A DNA stretch of 64,000 nt, taken from positions 287,120 through 351,119 of the forward strand of contig CAUYUJ010019915.1 of assembly GCA_963575745.1 (NCBI GenBank). Direction: 5' to 3'. Shown here in pieces: positions 51,928 to 61,309 of the stretch. A program made the translations under genes and the position numbers. Under the pieces are notes generated by a model. The model searched no databases. It was not told the DNA's origin and was given only the letters and a program-made list of their open reading frames with translations. Within the stretch, counting starts at the first letter, position 1; each line of letters begins with the position of its first letter. This stretch comes from Prorocentrum cordatum. Taxonomy: Eukaryota; Sar; Dinophyceae; Prorocentrales; Prorocentraceae.

Positions 51928-52063
51928 TGCAGAGATTCGAGGGGTTCCGAGCGAGGGTAATGAAGCGTTGCATGCACGTGCGCTAACTGAAGCCATTTGT
52001 GATCAAGATCGCCCAGGCCTGAGGTGAAAAGGATCCGACCTCCACCTCACGTATTGCTCAACA
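51928..52063 (+). repeat. 3' LTR of the copia element
   Basis: 136 bp, identical in length to the 5' LTR, with three substitutions (for example TGCAGA for TGCAGC at the sixth base). A short purine-rich AGGGGGCG precedes it, a weak candidate polypurine tract. Confidence 0.95.
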
Positions 52064-52068
52064 TCTTC
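52064..52068 (+). other. Target site duplication, right (TCTTC)
   Basis: TCTTC directly after the CA end of the 3' LTR. Same five bases as 46159-46163. Confidence 0.9.
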
Positions 52069-52189
52069 GGCACATGTTGACCTGTCACGGTTACGTCATC
52101 GGATAGGGGTTCCTGCACCACCATGCTTTCAATGGTTTTTTTATTGGTGTAGAAAACAATCAGGTCATAGTGCTTCGGATGCGAGAGGA

Positions 52190-53075
52190 CGAAGAGGAAT
52201 AGGAAAAGGGAGAGGAGGAGGTGGAGGAAAAGGAGGAGGAGGAGGAGGAGGGAAAGGAGGAGGTTGCATGCGGCCCTGGATGTGTCACTTTTTGCTTATG
52301 CTTTCCCCAGCGGGTCTAGACATGCATCAGATCATAGTGCCCCGGATGAGAGAGGAGGAAAAATAGTAGGATGAGGAGGAGGAGGAGGTGGAGGAGGACG
52401 AGGAGGACCACTGTAAACCCAAGACTCATCAACGATGTTGGAATAAACCCTCCCTCCAAGCTCCCTCTTCACGGGCCCTTACAAGGGTTCATTTCCACTG
52501 AGTGAACTGCCTCCGTGGGAGTCGACACAGAGGCACACCAGAACATCATTGTCGGGACTCCAACGCCATGGATGAACCTGACTGTTGCGTGGTGACGATC
52601 CTGAATCGTGCCAGACCACCACTCTTGGGACTTCAACACCGCGAATCAACGTAACTGCTGTGCCCTTGCAATCCCGAAACCTTCCAAAACGCCGGTTCTG
52701 GTACGTTGACCACGGGAATCGCGGCGCTAAGGCGAGAGCCACATATTGAAAACGAACCACCCTCAATCCGTGACGCTATTACATTCTTGTCAAACGAATG
52801 TGCACGGCGCCAAGGCGAGAGCCACATTTTGAAACCGACCCGCCCTCAATCCGTGAAGTTCTTGCAACTGGTTTCTGAATATGTCAGACATGTGCGCAGC
52901 GCTGCGGCGAGAGCCACATGTTTCAAATGGCCCGCCCTCAACCAGTGGAACTTTTACAATTTTGCGAAAACGAATGTGCGCGGCTGTAATGCGAGAGCCA
53001 CATTTTGAAAACCACCCGCCTTCCATTTGCGAAATTCTTGCCAATTTTCGGGGCTTCAGGGTCATAAATGGTGAG
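52190..53075 (-). repeat. Dispersed repeat family R, copy 3, with (GAG/CTC)n tail
   Basis: Minus-strand copy, the only one without an internal insertion. The 5' end is near 53090 (GGCGTTTCGCCTGAGAC). About four sub-units of 84 bp follow (CCCTCAATCCGTGA at about 52760, 52844; variants 52928, 53020). Then come the unique middle and the 3' words AGGGAGCTTGGAGGGAGGG and GATGAGTCTTGGGTTTACAG before trinucleotide tracts (52410 down to 52190). A duplicated block ATCATAGTGC..CGGATG.GAGAGGA (52164-52195, 52329-52360) lies at the tail. Confidence 0.75.
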
Positions 53076-53144
53076 GAGTCTCAGGCGAAACGCCTGGGCC
53101 GCCGTTTCGACCGGCCTCGGAGTGCGACAGGGAGTTGCTTATAC

Positions 53145-53360
53145 GGAAAAATGGAGGAGGAGGAGGACGACCAGGAGGAGGAGGAGGAGGAGGAGGAGGA
53201 GGAGAGGTCTTGGTGGTCCTTGGGGCCTCTTGGGGCGTCTGTGATGCCTGTGGGGAGCCTCTTGGAGCCTCTTTGGTCTGTCGTGGGGGCCTCCTGAGGG
53301 TCTCCCTGAGAGATCGAAGAGCCTCTTGGGGCCCATTTGGTCTCTCGCGCGGGCCTCCTG
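53145..53360 (+). repeat. (GAG)n tract plus short CTTGGGGCC minisatellite
   Basis: GAG repeats at 53150-53202 are followed by GGGGCCTCTTGGGGCGTC-type words to about 53355, as at 24.3-25.9 kb. Confidence 0.8.
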
Positions 53361-53576
53361 AGGACCACTAAATGCGATCAATGATCCAGAGTGTCGTTTA
53401 TGCTGTTTAGTCGTAGGTTCAGTCGTTTGGAGTGTGATTGCAGGTTGCATTTGAACTGGCTTCGCACTACTTATCGACCTTCGCGTGTGGATGTCCATGC
53501 ACCATGGCGCATCGTCAAGGACCCTGCAGGGCGATATTCGATTGGTCCTTGTACTGCCAAGGTTGCTTGGCTTTGT

Positions 53577-53598
53577 TCCGTAGCCATTTTGGCTCAAG
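53577..53598 (+). other. Intact spliced-leader (DinoSL) relic
   Basis: All 22 bases agree with the dinoflagellate spliced-leader consensus: T at the variable first position, then CCGTAGCCATTTTGGCTC and AAG. Dinoflagellates add this leader in trans to mRNAs, and it is not normally encoded next to genes. A genomic copy in front of a coding region is therefore the mark of an mRNA reverse-transcribed and reinserted. A 52-base leader separates it from the kinase ATG at 53651. Confidence 0.95.
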
Positions 53599-53650
53599 GC
53601 ACGAGGTGCGGCCGTTGCCGCCCCCCCTGCGGGGGGGAACCGCGGCGCGC

Positions 53651-55905
53651 ATGGCCGCCCTCGAGTCTGGCGCCGCGTCTTCGCCAGTCGACTTGAGGCA
53701 CGCACAGACGTGGCTTCACAGCCGCCTGCGCGACCTGAACGAGGACGACTTCGAGGGAGGCCTCCGCATTTTCTGCACCAGCAACCTGGCGCCTCCGGAG
53801 GCCTTCCAGGACGTCTGGCACGTGATCTCCAGGGACTCGGACATACGCGAAGGTACACCCCTGCTCAGCGGGGAAGACTCGGCCCAGCTGCACACCATCC
53901 TGGTGTTCTGCAACCAGAACAGTTGCAACGAGGTCAAGAGGCTCTGCGACATCATCACGAACATAGATACGGGCAGCCAGGACGCCCCGCCGATGTTCTG
54001 GGTGCCCCACTCCGCTGCGCCTGGTTCCCAACGCCAGGACAACTCGGACTTGGTGAGACCAGAGCTGGTGGGTGATCTCTTGCACAAGGGCCTGGACGGC
54101 ATCGTGTGCGGCGAGCCAGCGGGGCTGCGACTCTCCATGGCCGTGCGCTCGATGATCCGCAAGTCGGCGAGCCTCTCGCGGAACCTGACCGAAATGGTCG
54201 CGGAGACCCGCTCGCGGACGCAGTACGCGGAGTATTTGCAGCATTGCGCGCACGCGACCCTGTGGGACTACGTGAGGGCCCGCCTGGCGCCCGAGATCCC
54301 GCCGGTCGACCACAACCTTGAGCCCGGAGAGCCGCAGGAGCTTCCCGGCTACATCATCGGGAACAAGCTCGGACAGGGGATTTTGAGGTGCATTTGAGAC
54401 GCGTATTTTTCCTCATCTGTGGTGTCATTTTGCTCTGGGAAACCAAGACAAAACGAAGATCGTGCGCTGGGTAAAAAAAAAGAAGCTCGGACAGGGGATG
54501 TTTGGGTCTGTCTACAAGCTAACGGAGAGGCCCAGGGTGGGCAACAGGGTCTAGGTTGTCAAAGGTGGTGTCCACTGAGGCCATCACGGAGATCAGAGAA
54601 CTGATGCACCTCAACCGCACGATCCGCGTGATGCAGATGCTGAGCGACGAGAAGACGCGTCACCCGAACATTATTCGCCTTCACCAGACATGCCACTCGC
54701 CGACGCACATCATCTTTCGACTGGAGTACGGGGGCCCAGAGGACATGTACCGCCGCCTGCACCACCGCCAAGCACTTCAGCCGGAGAAGCAGCGACCATT
54801 GAGCCTCGACAGGGTCGTGAAGATCGCCTCGCAGTGCGACGAGGCAGTGTGGCACCTCCACGCAGTGGAGACAGCGTGTACAGGCATGGTTACGGACGAA
54901 GAACGACATGGAGGCGATCAACGCTACTATCTCAATAAGGACAGATACGACAAGGTACCCGAGGCGTCAGTGAGCTCGTGAGCTTGAGTTGGGAACGGTA
55001 ACCCAGAGTTCGGTTACCGCGCCATGAACCAGTTCACACACATCAAGCCAGAAAATATCATCGTGAATGAGACGCCCGAGACCATCACCATCAAGCTGGC
55101 CGACTTCGACCTCTCAGTCATCATCCAGGACGGCAGCAAGATGTGCCAGAACCCCTGTGGCACCGTGCCCTTCGCCGCCCCAGAGGTGCTCCGAGATGGT
55201 CCCGCCTACGACCCCTGCCCAGCGGACATCTGGAGCCTGGGCGTCGTGCTCGCGGAGGTATTCTGCGGGGTGCGTGTGGTGGAGCTCGCGATCAAGGACG
55301 CAGAACCAGAGGTGCGGCCAGAGGGCGAAAACACAACGTTCACCGAGTGCATCCAGACCTTCTTCCAGATGCCTGCCGCGGTTGCCAACATGCTGGAGAA
55401 GAGTTGCCGCCCAGAGCTCCGCTCACTGCTGCCCACTTGCAGCGCGATGCTCACCGGGATGCTGGTGGTCGACCCCACTCAGAGGATGGAGGCCGACGAC
55501 GTCCGCTCCGTGGTGGAGCAGGGCCTCGCGCCTCTGGCCCTGGGGCCCGTCGCGCCCGCGGGGCCGCCGGCGCCCGGCGGTCGGCGGCGGCCCGCCCCGC
55601 CGCGCGGAGCTGCGGAGGGCGCCCCGGCAGCGGGCGTCACACCGCGAGGCCCTTTGCCGCCACGCCGCGGCGGTGGCGCGGCGCACGGTGGGGTGGGATC
55701 CAGGCCATCGGTTAGCAGTTCTTTTGCGAGCAGTGGGACGCGTTTGTCTAGTTACCCGCTGCCCATTGAAAGGCCTCCACCTGCACCCCTTTGCGGGCAT
55801 CGCTGCCTCCTCAGTACCGCGTCCTGGTCGCAAGTCAGGACCATAATATTATCATGTTACGGGCATTGGTTGCCGTTCTCATTCAACTTGAGCCGAGTGT
55901 GCTAA
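53651..55905 (+). pseudogene. Retroposed protein-kinase gene, broken
   Basis: Starts at the ATG 52 bases after the spliced-leader relic. Residues 1-210 form an N-terminal region of unknown type (HTILVFCNQNSCNEVKRL.., LLHKGLDGIVCGEPAGL.., faintly receiver-like), then LPGYIIGNKLGQG opens a Ser/Thr kinase domain. After a 118-base insertion it resumes KLGQGMFGSVYKL (ATP loop). TAG at 54552-54554 and a frame change follow, then VVSTEAITEIREL, HPNIIRLHQ and IIFRLEYGGPEDMY. The catalytic loop reads THIKPENIIV (HRD Asp lost), DFG reads DFD, then GTVPFAAPEVL and DIWSLGVVLAEVFCG. A Pro/Gly/Arg-rich tail ends at 55905. Nonsense, frameshift and catalytic changes argue for a pseudogene. Confidence 0.75.
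54365..54499 (+). other. 118-base insertion/intron bounded by 17-bp direct repeat
   Basis: AAGCTCGGACAGGGGAT occurs at 54365-54381 and 54483-54499. Removing exactly one repeat plus the 101-base spacer (118 bases) restores the glycine loop in frame. The spacer holds stops (TGA at about 54397) and an A-run (54472-54480). Whatever cut point inside the repeat is used, the ends are not GT-AG. Dinoflagellate introns with non-canonical ends and boundary direct repeats are known. A late intron (introner) gain in a retrogene or a tandem-duplication insertion are both possible. Confidence 0.65.
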
Positions 55906-56640
55906 GAATGTTTTTTCGAGAGCCCGGCGACCCTTTGGGTACACACGCCAGGCCGCCAGGGTTCGCACGCAGGGCGCATAGTGGAGGGACCCGGGGCGGG
56001 TGTGGGTTCAGAGTGGGCTCCGCGGCAATGGTAATCGATATTCGTTTTTTCCCAGCCTTGGCGTCGTTTGGTCAGAAGCCTCCACGAAGCTGGTTCAGTT
56101 TCATACCACTCTGTTGCACTTGCAAAATACTACGCTGGCATGGCTGGCGCAGCGCTGGGAAACCACTTTGCCGGAAAGTTTGTGCAGTTTTCTAGGCCTC
56201 GCTTTGACTTTTCAATTACTTGTGCTTTCTGAGCAGTGCTCCAAATGTTTCGGGATTGCATCTTAAGGATTGCATCCCATAGAACGCAGAGAGTCACTGT
56301 TTCGGGGTCCACGCTCCACGCGCCGGAGTCATGTGCGTCGAGCTGCAATGTTGCTCTCATTCCGCACCTCCCCCAAACCTCCCAGTCCTCCTCCGCTTCC
56401 CCCTATCGACTCTTCCTCCCCCCTCCTCCGTCTCCTCGTCCTCCTCGAATTCGTTCTCTTCCTAGTCATTCGTCTGCTCTGCCCACGCCTTTTTTGTCGG
56501 CGAACGCTCGTGCGCGCGAGGGAGCAGGTGCAGCCTCGGGCGCTCGGTTAGCTGGTGGCGGAAGTAGTGCTCGCGCTACCCAGCTTGCCCCTGATGTTTC
56601 AGGAGGGAAAGAAACACACAGACACAATTAATCCTCGATC
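55906..56640. other. Kinase 3' flank; no further gene seen
   Basis: Mixed sequence with C/T-rich 56370-56450. No poly-A run marks a retroposition end, and no second spliced leader is seen. Confidence 0.45.
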
Positions 56641-56765
56641 CCCAGGAAAATATGGGAAAATATGGGAAGTGGTGGGGAAGACAAAAACCCAGAAAATATG
56701 AGAAAATATGGGGGATATTTTTATTTGTGTGTATTTATTTGTGTGTCCTAATTCCCCTTTAATGT
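56640..56765. repeat. AT-rich block with AAAATATGGG repeats
   Basis: GAAAATATG(G/A)GAAAATATGGG occurs twice (about 56646-56666 and 56692-56711), followed by TATTTTTATTTGTGTGTATTTATTTGTGTG words. AT-rich against GC-rich surroundings. Confidence 0.7.
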
Positions 56766-56970
56766 TGCATGATGCCTCGGGGTCCGAGGAAGAAAACAAA
56801 AACAAAACAAAAAGTCGCGTGGCTCTGTTTCGGTGGTGCAGACGTGGGCCCAACGTCGGGCGCTGGGCATCCGCGCAACAAGAACATACTCGTCGCTTCG
56901 AGCATTTTTTTCGCAGCACGATCCACGAGCCCGTTTCTCGAGCAGTTGCGTGGCGTTCACCTCATCTTGA

Positions 56971-57020
56971 ACGAAGGATTGCAAAAAAACCCTTCGAAGG
57001 GTTTTTTTGCAATCCTTCGT
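56971..57020. repeat. Perfect 50-bp palindrome
   Basis: ACGAAGGATTGCAAAAAAAC followed by CCTTC and the exact complement (centre 56995/56996). There is no spacer, so DNA could extrude a cruciform and RNA a 25-bp hairpin. Confidence 0.9.
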
Positions 57021-57890
57021 ATTGTACACCCGGCACCACCCAGACGCATTGGTACTGCATGCTCGTCGGCCCCGCAAGGGCGACGCCTTCCCCGTGGAGA
57101 GGACCCCGTGGCGGGCGCTCTCTGGCCATCCGGCCACACCGCATGCTCTCGTCGGAGGTGCGCCTCCGACGTCGGTGCATCGCAGCATGTCCTTCAGCGT
57201 CCCATCCCCTCGGCTCGGAGAGTACGCCGAAACACTCCTCTCCGTGGTGCCTATCCTCTCTGTCTCCCCCGCCTCCCCTGGGTCTCCCGCGGGGGCGCGA
57301 AGGTGTTGTGGCCTCGCGCGCCGCGGTCTGTGCCAGAGCCGGCTGTGTCTCTCCAAGGGGGCGGCGCAGGGGCGCGCGAGGGCGCGAAGCTCATCGCACG
57401 AGGCGCGTCGCGTGGGCGCGATGCGAGAAGTTCGGTGACTTGGGTCCTATGTGAAGTTAGGTGACCTCGATCCTCTGCGTTCCATTGTCTTGTTGGAGGC
57501 GGCCAGAGGGTCTGAGCTGGGTATAGCCCCGAGCAGATGGATCAGGAGAGAGTAGGAAGGAACATCCACTCGAAAGCGGTTCCCAGTCCTTTCTCGGGGT
57601 CCACTCGGTGCAGTCTGTCTCCCTGGATCCGTTCTTGAAGATCCCAGTGCACGAAAGCTACTCCCAGGGTCCGAACGTGGCGAGCAGAAACCTTCGGCTC
57701 AGTGGTGGGCCACCTCAGCTCCCCGGCCGACTCCACTTGCCTCGCCTCCCATACCGCACACCCGCCCTGCCAAGCCATCTCAGCTCCGCTGTGGCCCTAG
57801 GGCGGCATGCCGGACGCCGCGAGCAAGTACGCCGCGGCCCTCCATGAGCAGGAGGACCGCCCTGTGAAGGTGTGCAAAGAGGCGCGGGTG
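57020..57890. other. No gene seen
   Basis: GC-rich to mixed DNA. GGTGACTTGGGTCC and AGGTGACCTCGATCC at 57437-57475 are a short direct repeat. No credible frame. Confidence 0.4.
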
Positions 57891-57892
57891 CT

Positions 57893-58024
57893 CATCTCTC
57901 TCTCTCTCTCTCTCCCTCTCTCCCTCTCTCTCTCTCTCTCTTCCTCTCTCTCTCTCCCTCTCTCCCTCTCTCTCTCTTCCTCTCTCTCTCTCCCTCTCTC
58001 CCTATCCCCCTCTCCCTCCCTCCA
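57893..58024 (+). repeat. (CT)n microsatellite
   Basis: CTCTCT with CCCTCTCC and TTCC interruptions. Confidence 0.9.
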
Positions 58025-58424
58025 GCGAGAAGCATGGCCAGAGAAGCCGACCGCGTCCACCGCATCGCCACGACGAAGCGGGCCCTGAGGAAAGCGGATC
58101 TGGAGGCGTCTTTCTGTGCGTGGGTGGGGGGGGCGTGTTTTCCCACGCTTGGCCTCCTGGGGACCTCCACGTCAGAGGATAAAAAGGCACCCATACCTCT
58201 ACCCCCTCGCCCGCTTTCCCCTCTTTGGGCCTCCTGGGAGGCCCTCGTCGCCACCGCTGGATTCGCCTCGAAATCCTGGTCAGAACGCGCCCCAGGAGAG
58301 GTCCGGGGAGTAGCGGTATCGGTATCTTTTGGTTCCCCCACTCCACGGGCCCTGAAATTGTAAAAAAACGGCTCAGTGCGAAGCATCGGTATGGGGGAAG
58401 GCCCCCGGGTCCAGGAGTGGGTCA

Positions 58425-58640
58425 CATTGCAACCAGAGCGGCCACTTTACAACCAGATGGGGCACTTTACAACCAGCATGGGTTTTCCCAGAAGGGCACT
58501 TCACAACCAGGAAGGCCACTTTACAACCAGGCGAGTAAACGCAAACAAGCGACACAAGTTCTTCAATTTCCGAAATCTCCGTGGGCCCACGTAAGGGAGA
58601 CACTTCGCTCTCTGAAGCGTGTTGGTTGTAAAGTGACCCG
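58425..58640. repeat. Cluster of CACTTTACAACCAG motifs
   Basis: (C)ACTTTACAACCAG or close variants occur at about 58426, 58444, 58462, 58500 and 58521, and the inverse GGTTGTAAAGTG at 58624. Two more inverse copies lie at 60927-60948 (GGTTGTAAAGTGGGTTGTAAAG). Confidence 0.75.
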
Positions 58641-59420
58641 TCTGAAGCGAGAATCTGTGATGTTGCGGATTCCTAATGGGATCCAAAGGAAATCCTAGTG
58701 GACTCCTGTTGGCACCCTTCCCACGGGGATCCTGCTGGCACGAGATGAAACGCATTGATATCCAACAATCTTCCTCGATATTGGCCCTACGAACGTCCTA
58801 TTGGAATCCGATAGGGATGTTTTCTATCGAAGCCTGCTGGGGCCGTGCCTAATGGAAACCGATTGGAAACCTCAATGATTACAATCGAGAAACCTTCCTA
58901 TTGGAATGCTGCGGGAAACGCACTGGGGGTACTAAATGGAAACCCGGTGGGTATTCTTGTGGGTTCTCATTCGAAAACCGTAGGAACCGTGTTTCTTGGA
59001 ATCCCTTCAGAACCATATGGGGGAATACGGAGGAGATCACATTGAAATCAAATCCGGATCTTTCATTTCGATCCATACGGGCATACTACTGGGATCCCAC
59101 TAGGACCCAGCAGTCAACAACAACCTGTCTTCTTTGACTCATATTGTGCCCCGATTGGCGTACTATTGGTATTCCTTGTGGTACCCAAAAAGAGCTATTG
59201 GAACAGAGTTGAGGTCCAATAAAGATCCTTCCGCTGCAGGCTGGTGGCAGGCCTGGGCTGTTCCATTTTTTTTTTCATCCATGCCTTAAATCTAGATTTC
59301 TTTGGGCCGCATAACCTCTGCCTGAAAGTCCTGCGTCGTCTGGACGTAGAGAACAGAAAGCGTTCGCGCGCAAAGAAAAACGCGCGCTCCCAGGAGAACG
59401 GAACTGTGGCCAACAGGTTT
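58640..59420. other. No gene; lower-GC DNA with ATTGGAA words
   Basis: CCTATTGGAAT, CCTAATGGAAACC, GATTGGAAACC and AAATGGAAACCCGG recur irregularly from 58665 to 59215. Likely an old, eroded repeat. No frame with family character. Confidence 0.45.
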
Positions 59421-60450
59421 GTACACATCTAACAAATACCTCGGAATTCAATGTTTGTTTCATGGACATTTTTTGCCATCGCGCCTCATCGTCTGGCAAC
59501 GACGCAACCGTATGTTTTCACATGTGTGGAAGCATGCGCACCCAGATAAACGGAAAGGTGGCGAAGAAATCAATGATACCTTTCTAGCCAATCCATGTGG
59601 AGTTCAAGTGGTTGTTTTTTGCATCACCAACCATGTTTACCATCGCGTCTCATCGTCTGGCAATCGCGAAAAAACAAAACATGAGTTTACCATAAGTTGC
59701 GGAAGCGTGCGTGCCCAGGAGGGCGGTCATGTGGCCAAGCAATCGATGGTAACGTTCTAGGCGATACATGTGGATGCCACTTGGAGGGTTTGGCCTCACA
59801 GACACTTTTCGTCCTCGCGCCTCATTGTTTGGCAAAAGCGAAACCGCATGTTTTCGCATTCGCGGTCGCACGCGTGCCCAATAGGGCAGACATGTGGAAA
59901 CGAGCTCGCTGGTTAAATTCTAGCCGATACATGTGGATTTCAGCTTGCTGCTGCTTTGTGTCATCCGCCATGTGTGCCCCCGCGCCTCGTTGTCTGGCAA
60001 CCGCGAAGACGTACAGTTTTCGCAATGGCGAGCACGCGCGCCCAGGAAGGCGTAAACGTGGCCAAGAACTCGATGGTCACACTCGGGCCAGCACTTGTAG
60101 ATGCCACTTTGTGTTTTTTGGCGTCGCAAGCAAGTTGCGTCCTCGCGCTTCATCGTCGGGCAATCGCAAAACAGCATTTTTTCGCATTCGCGGACGCATG
60201 CGTACCCAGGAGGGCAGAAATGTGGCCAAGAAGTCGTTTTATAAAACCTAGCCGGTGCATTTGGATGTCCAACTATGCGTCTTGCATAATAAGCCATGTT
60301 TGTCCTCGCGCCCCATCGCGTGGCAACCGCAAAACCGTATGTTTGCGCAGTTGCGGAAGCATGCGTACCCAGGAGGGCGGAAAGTGACGAAGAAATCGCT
60401 GGTTACATTCTAGCGAATGCATGCGGCTTTCAAGTTGTATTGTTGCATCG
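59420..60450 (+). repeat. Satellite, about 6 units of about 165 bp
   Basis: (C)GTCTGGCAA or its variant recurs at 59491, 59655, 59827, 59992, 60155 and 60318, spacings 164, 172, 165, 163 and 163. Units share CGCGCCTCATCGTCTGGCAA, CGTGCCCAGGAGGGCGG, GTGGCCAAGAA and TAGCC(G)ATACATGTGGAT. Divergence between units is considerable. Confidence 0.85.
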
Positions 60451-60469
60451 CAAGCACTTGTTGTTCTCG

Positions 60470-60900
60470 CTTTGCAGAGGCTTCGGGGCGCTCAGGCGCT
60501 CGGAAGCCCTTGCAAAACGACCAGGCGTTCAGAAGCCTCTGCAAAGCGCCCAGGCGCCCAGAAGCCGGCCTGTGCAGAGCGCTCAGGCGTTCAGAAGCCT
60601 TTGCAGAGCGCTCAGGCGCTCAGAAGCCTTTGCAGAACGCTCAGGCGCTCAGAGGCCTCTGCAAGGCGCTCGGGCGTTCAGAAGCTTCGGCAGAGCGCTC
60701 AGGCGTTCATGGCCTCTGCAGGGCGCTCAGGCGCTCATAAGCCTCTGCAGAGCGCTCAGGCGCTCAGATGCCTCTGCAAAGCGCTCAGACGCTCAGATGC
60801 TTCTGCAAAGCGCGCAGGCGCTAAGAAGCCTTTGCAAAACGCTCAGGCGCTTAGATGCCTCTGCAAAGCACCCAAGCGTTCAGAAACTTCAGAATCCCCG
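60470..60900 (+). repeat. Minisatellite, about 14 units of 30 bp
   Basis: Unit GCGCTCAGGCGCTCAGAAGC CTCTGCAGA-like, spaced exactly 30 with few exceptions. Because 30 is a multiple of three, three plus frames stay open (10-residue Leu/Arg/Ser/Glu repeats). It follows the last 165-bp unit directly. Confidence 0.9.
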
Positions 60901-60949
60901 TCAGCGCGCGCGCGCTTCTGAAGGCTGGTTGTAAAGTGGGTTGTAAAGA

Positions 60950-61270
60950 GACCGAATTTCGGGTTCGGGGAGGTTTTCGGAGAGGCATCTCGGAGGTTCG
61001 GGGGACGGTGTTCGATGGTTTCGGAGGCTCGGGGGGGGTCTTCGGTGGCTCGGCGGCTGGTTCTTCTCTCGGTCGACAGCGTCGTCTGGCTCGGCTGGTT
61101 CGTTGCTGTCGGCAGCGTAGTCGACGCCTCGATCTTCGCCGTGCTCCGGTCGGGGGTGGACAGAAACCCCATCATGACACGTCGATTAGTGAATTGTTCC
61201 GGTTCTCGAGAGAGCGCCGCGGCTGTCATTTTCCAGGTTTGCGCCCGCCAGGTTTGGGCCCGAGGTCGTT
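60950..61270. other. No gene seen
   Basis: GGTTCGGGGAGGTTTTCGG-like words recur weakly. No recognised frame. Confidence 0.35.
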
Positions 61271-61309
61271 TTAACCAAACCACGTTTTGCTCAAGTCGGG
61301 GGCCCCCAA

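Larger units (their letters stand above)
46164..52063 (+). mobile_element. Complete Ty1/copia LTR retrotransposon, disabled
   Basis: A 5900-bp element with all structural landmarks. These are 136-bp LTRs beginning TG and ending CA (3 differences), a 5-bp target duplication TCTTC on each side (46159-46163, 52064-52068), and a primer-binding site right after the 5' LTR. The order gag, zinc knuckles, protease, integrase, RT, RNase H places integrase before RT, the copia order. At least five frame changes, a nonsense codon in RT and a lost integrase Glu disable it. Low LTR divergence makes it the youngest datable insertion here. A further ORF with a membrane helix follows RNase H. Confidence 0.95.

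Noticed and set aside
57437-57475. Regulatory direct repeat AGGTGACC/GGTGACTTGGGTCC
   Set aside because: Two short imperfect words with no associated gene; chance similarity is likely.
60296-60934. A 212-codon repeat protein, or a CRISPR-like array with 30-bp repeats
   Set aside because: Units are contiguous with no spacers, all plus frames are open, and the setting is eukaryotic satellite DNA.
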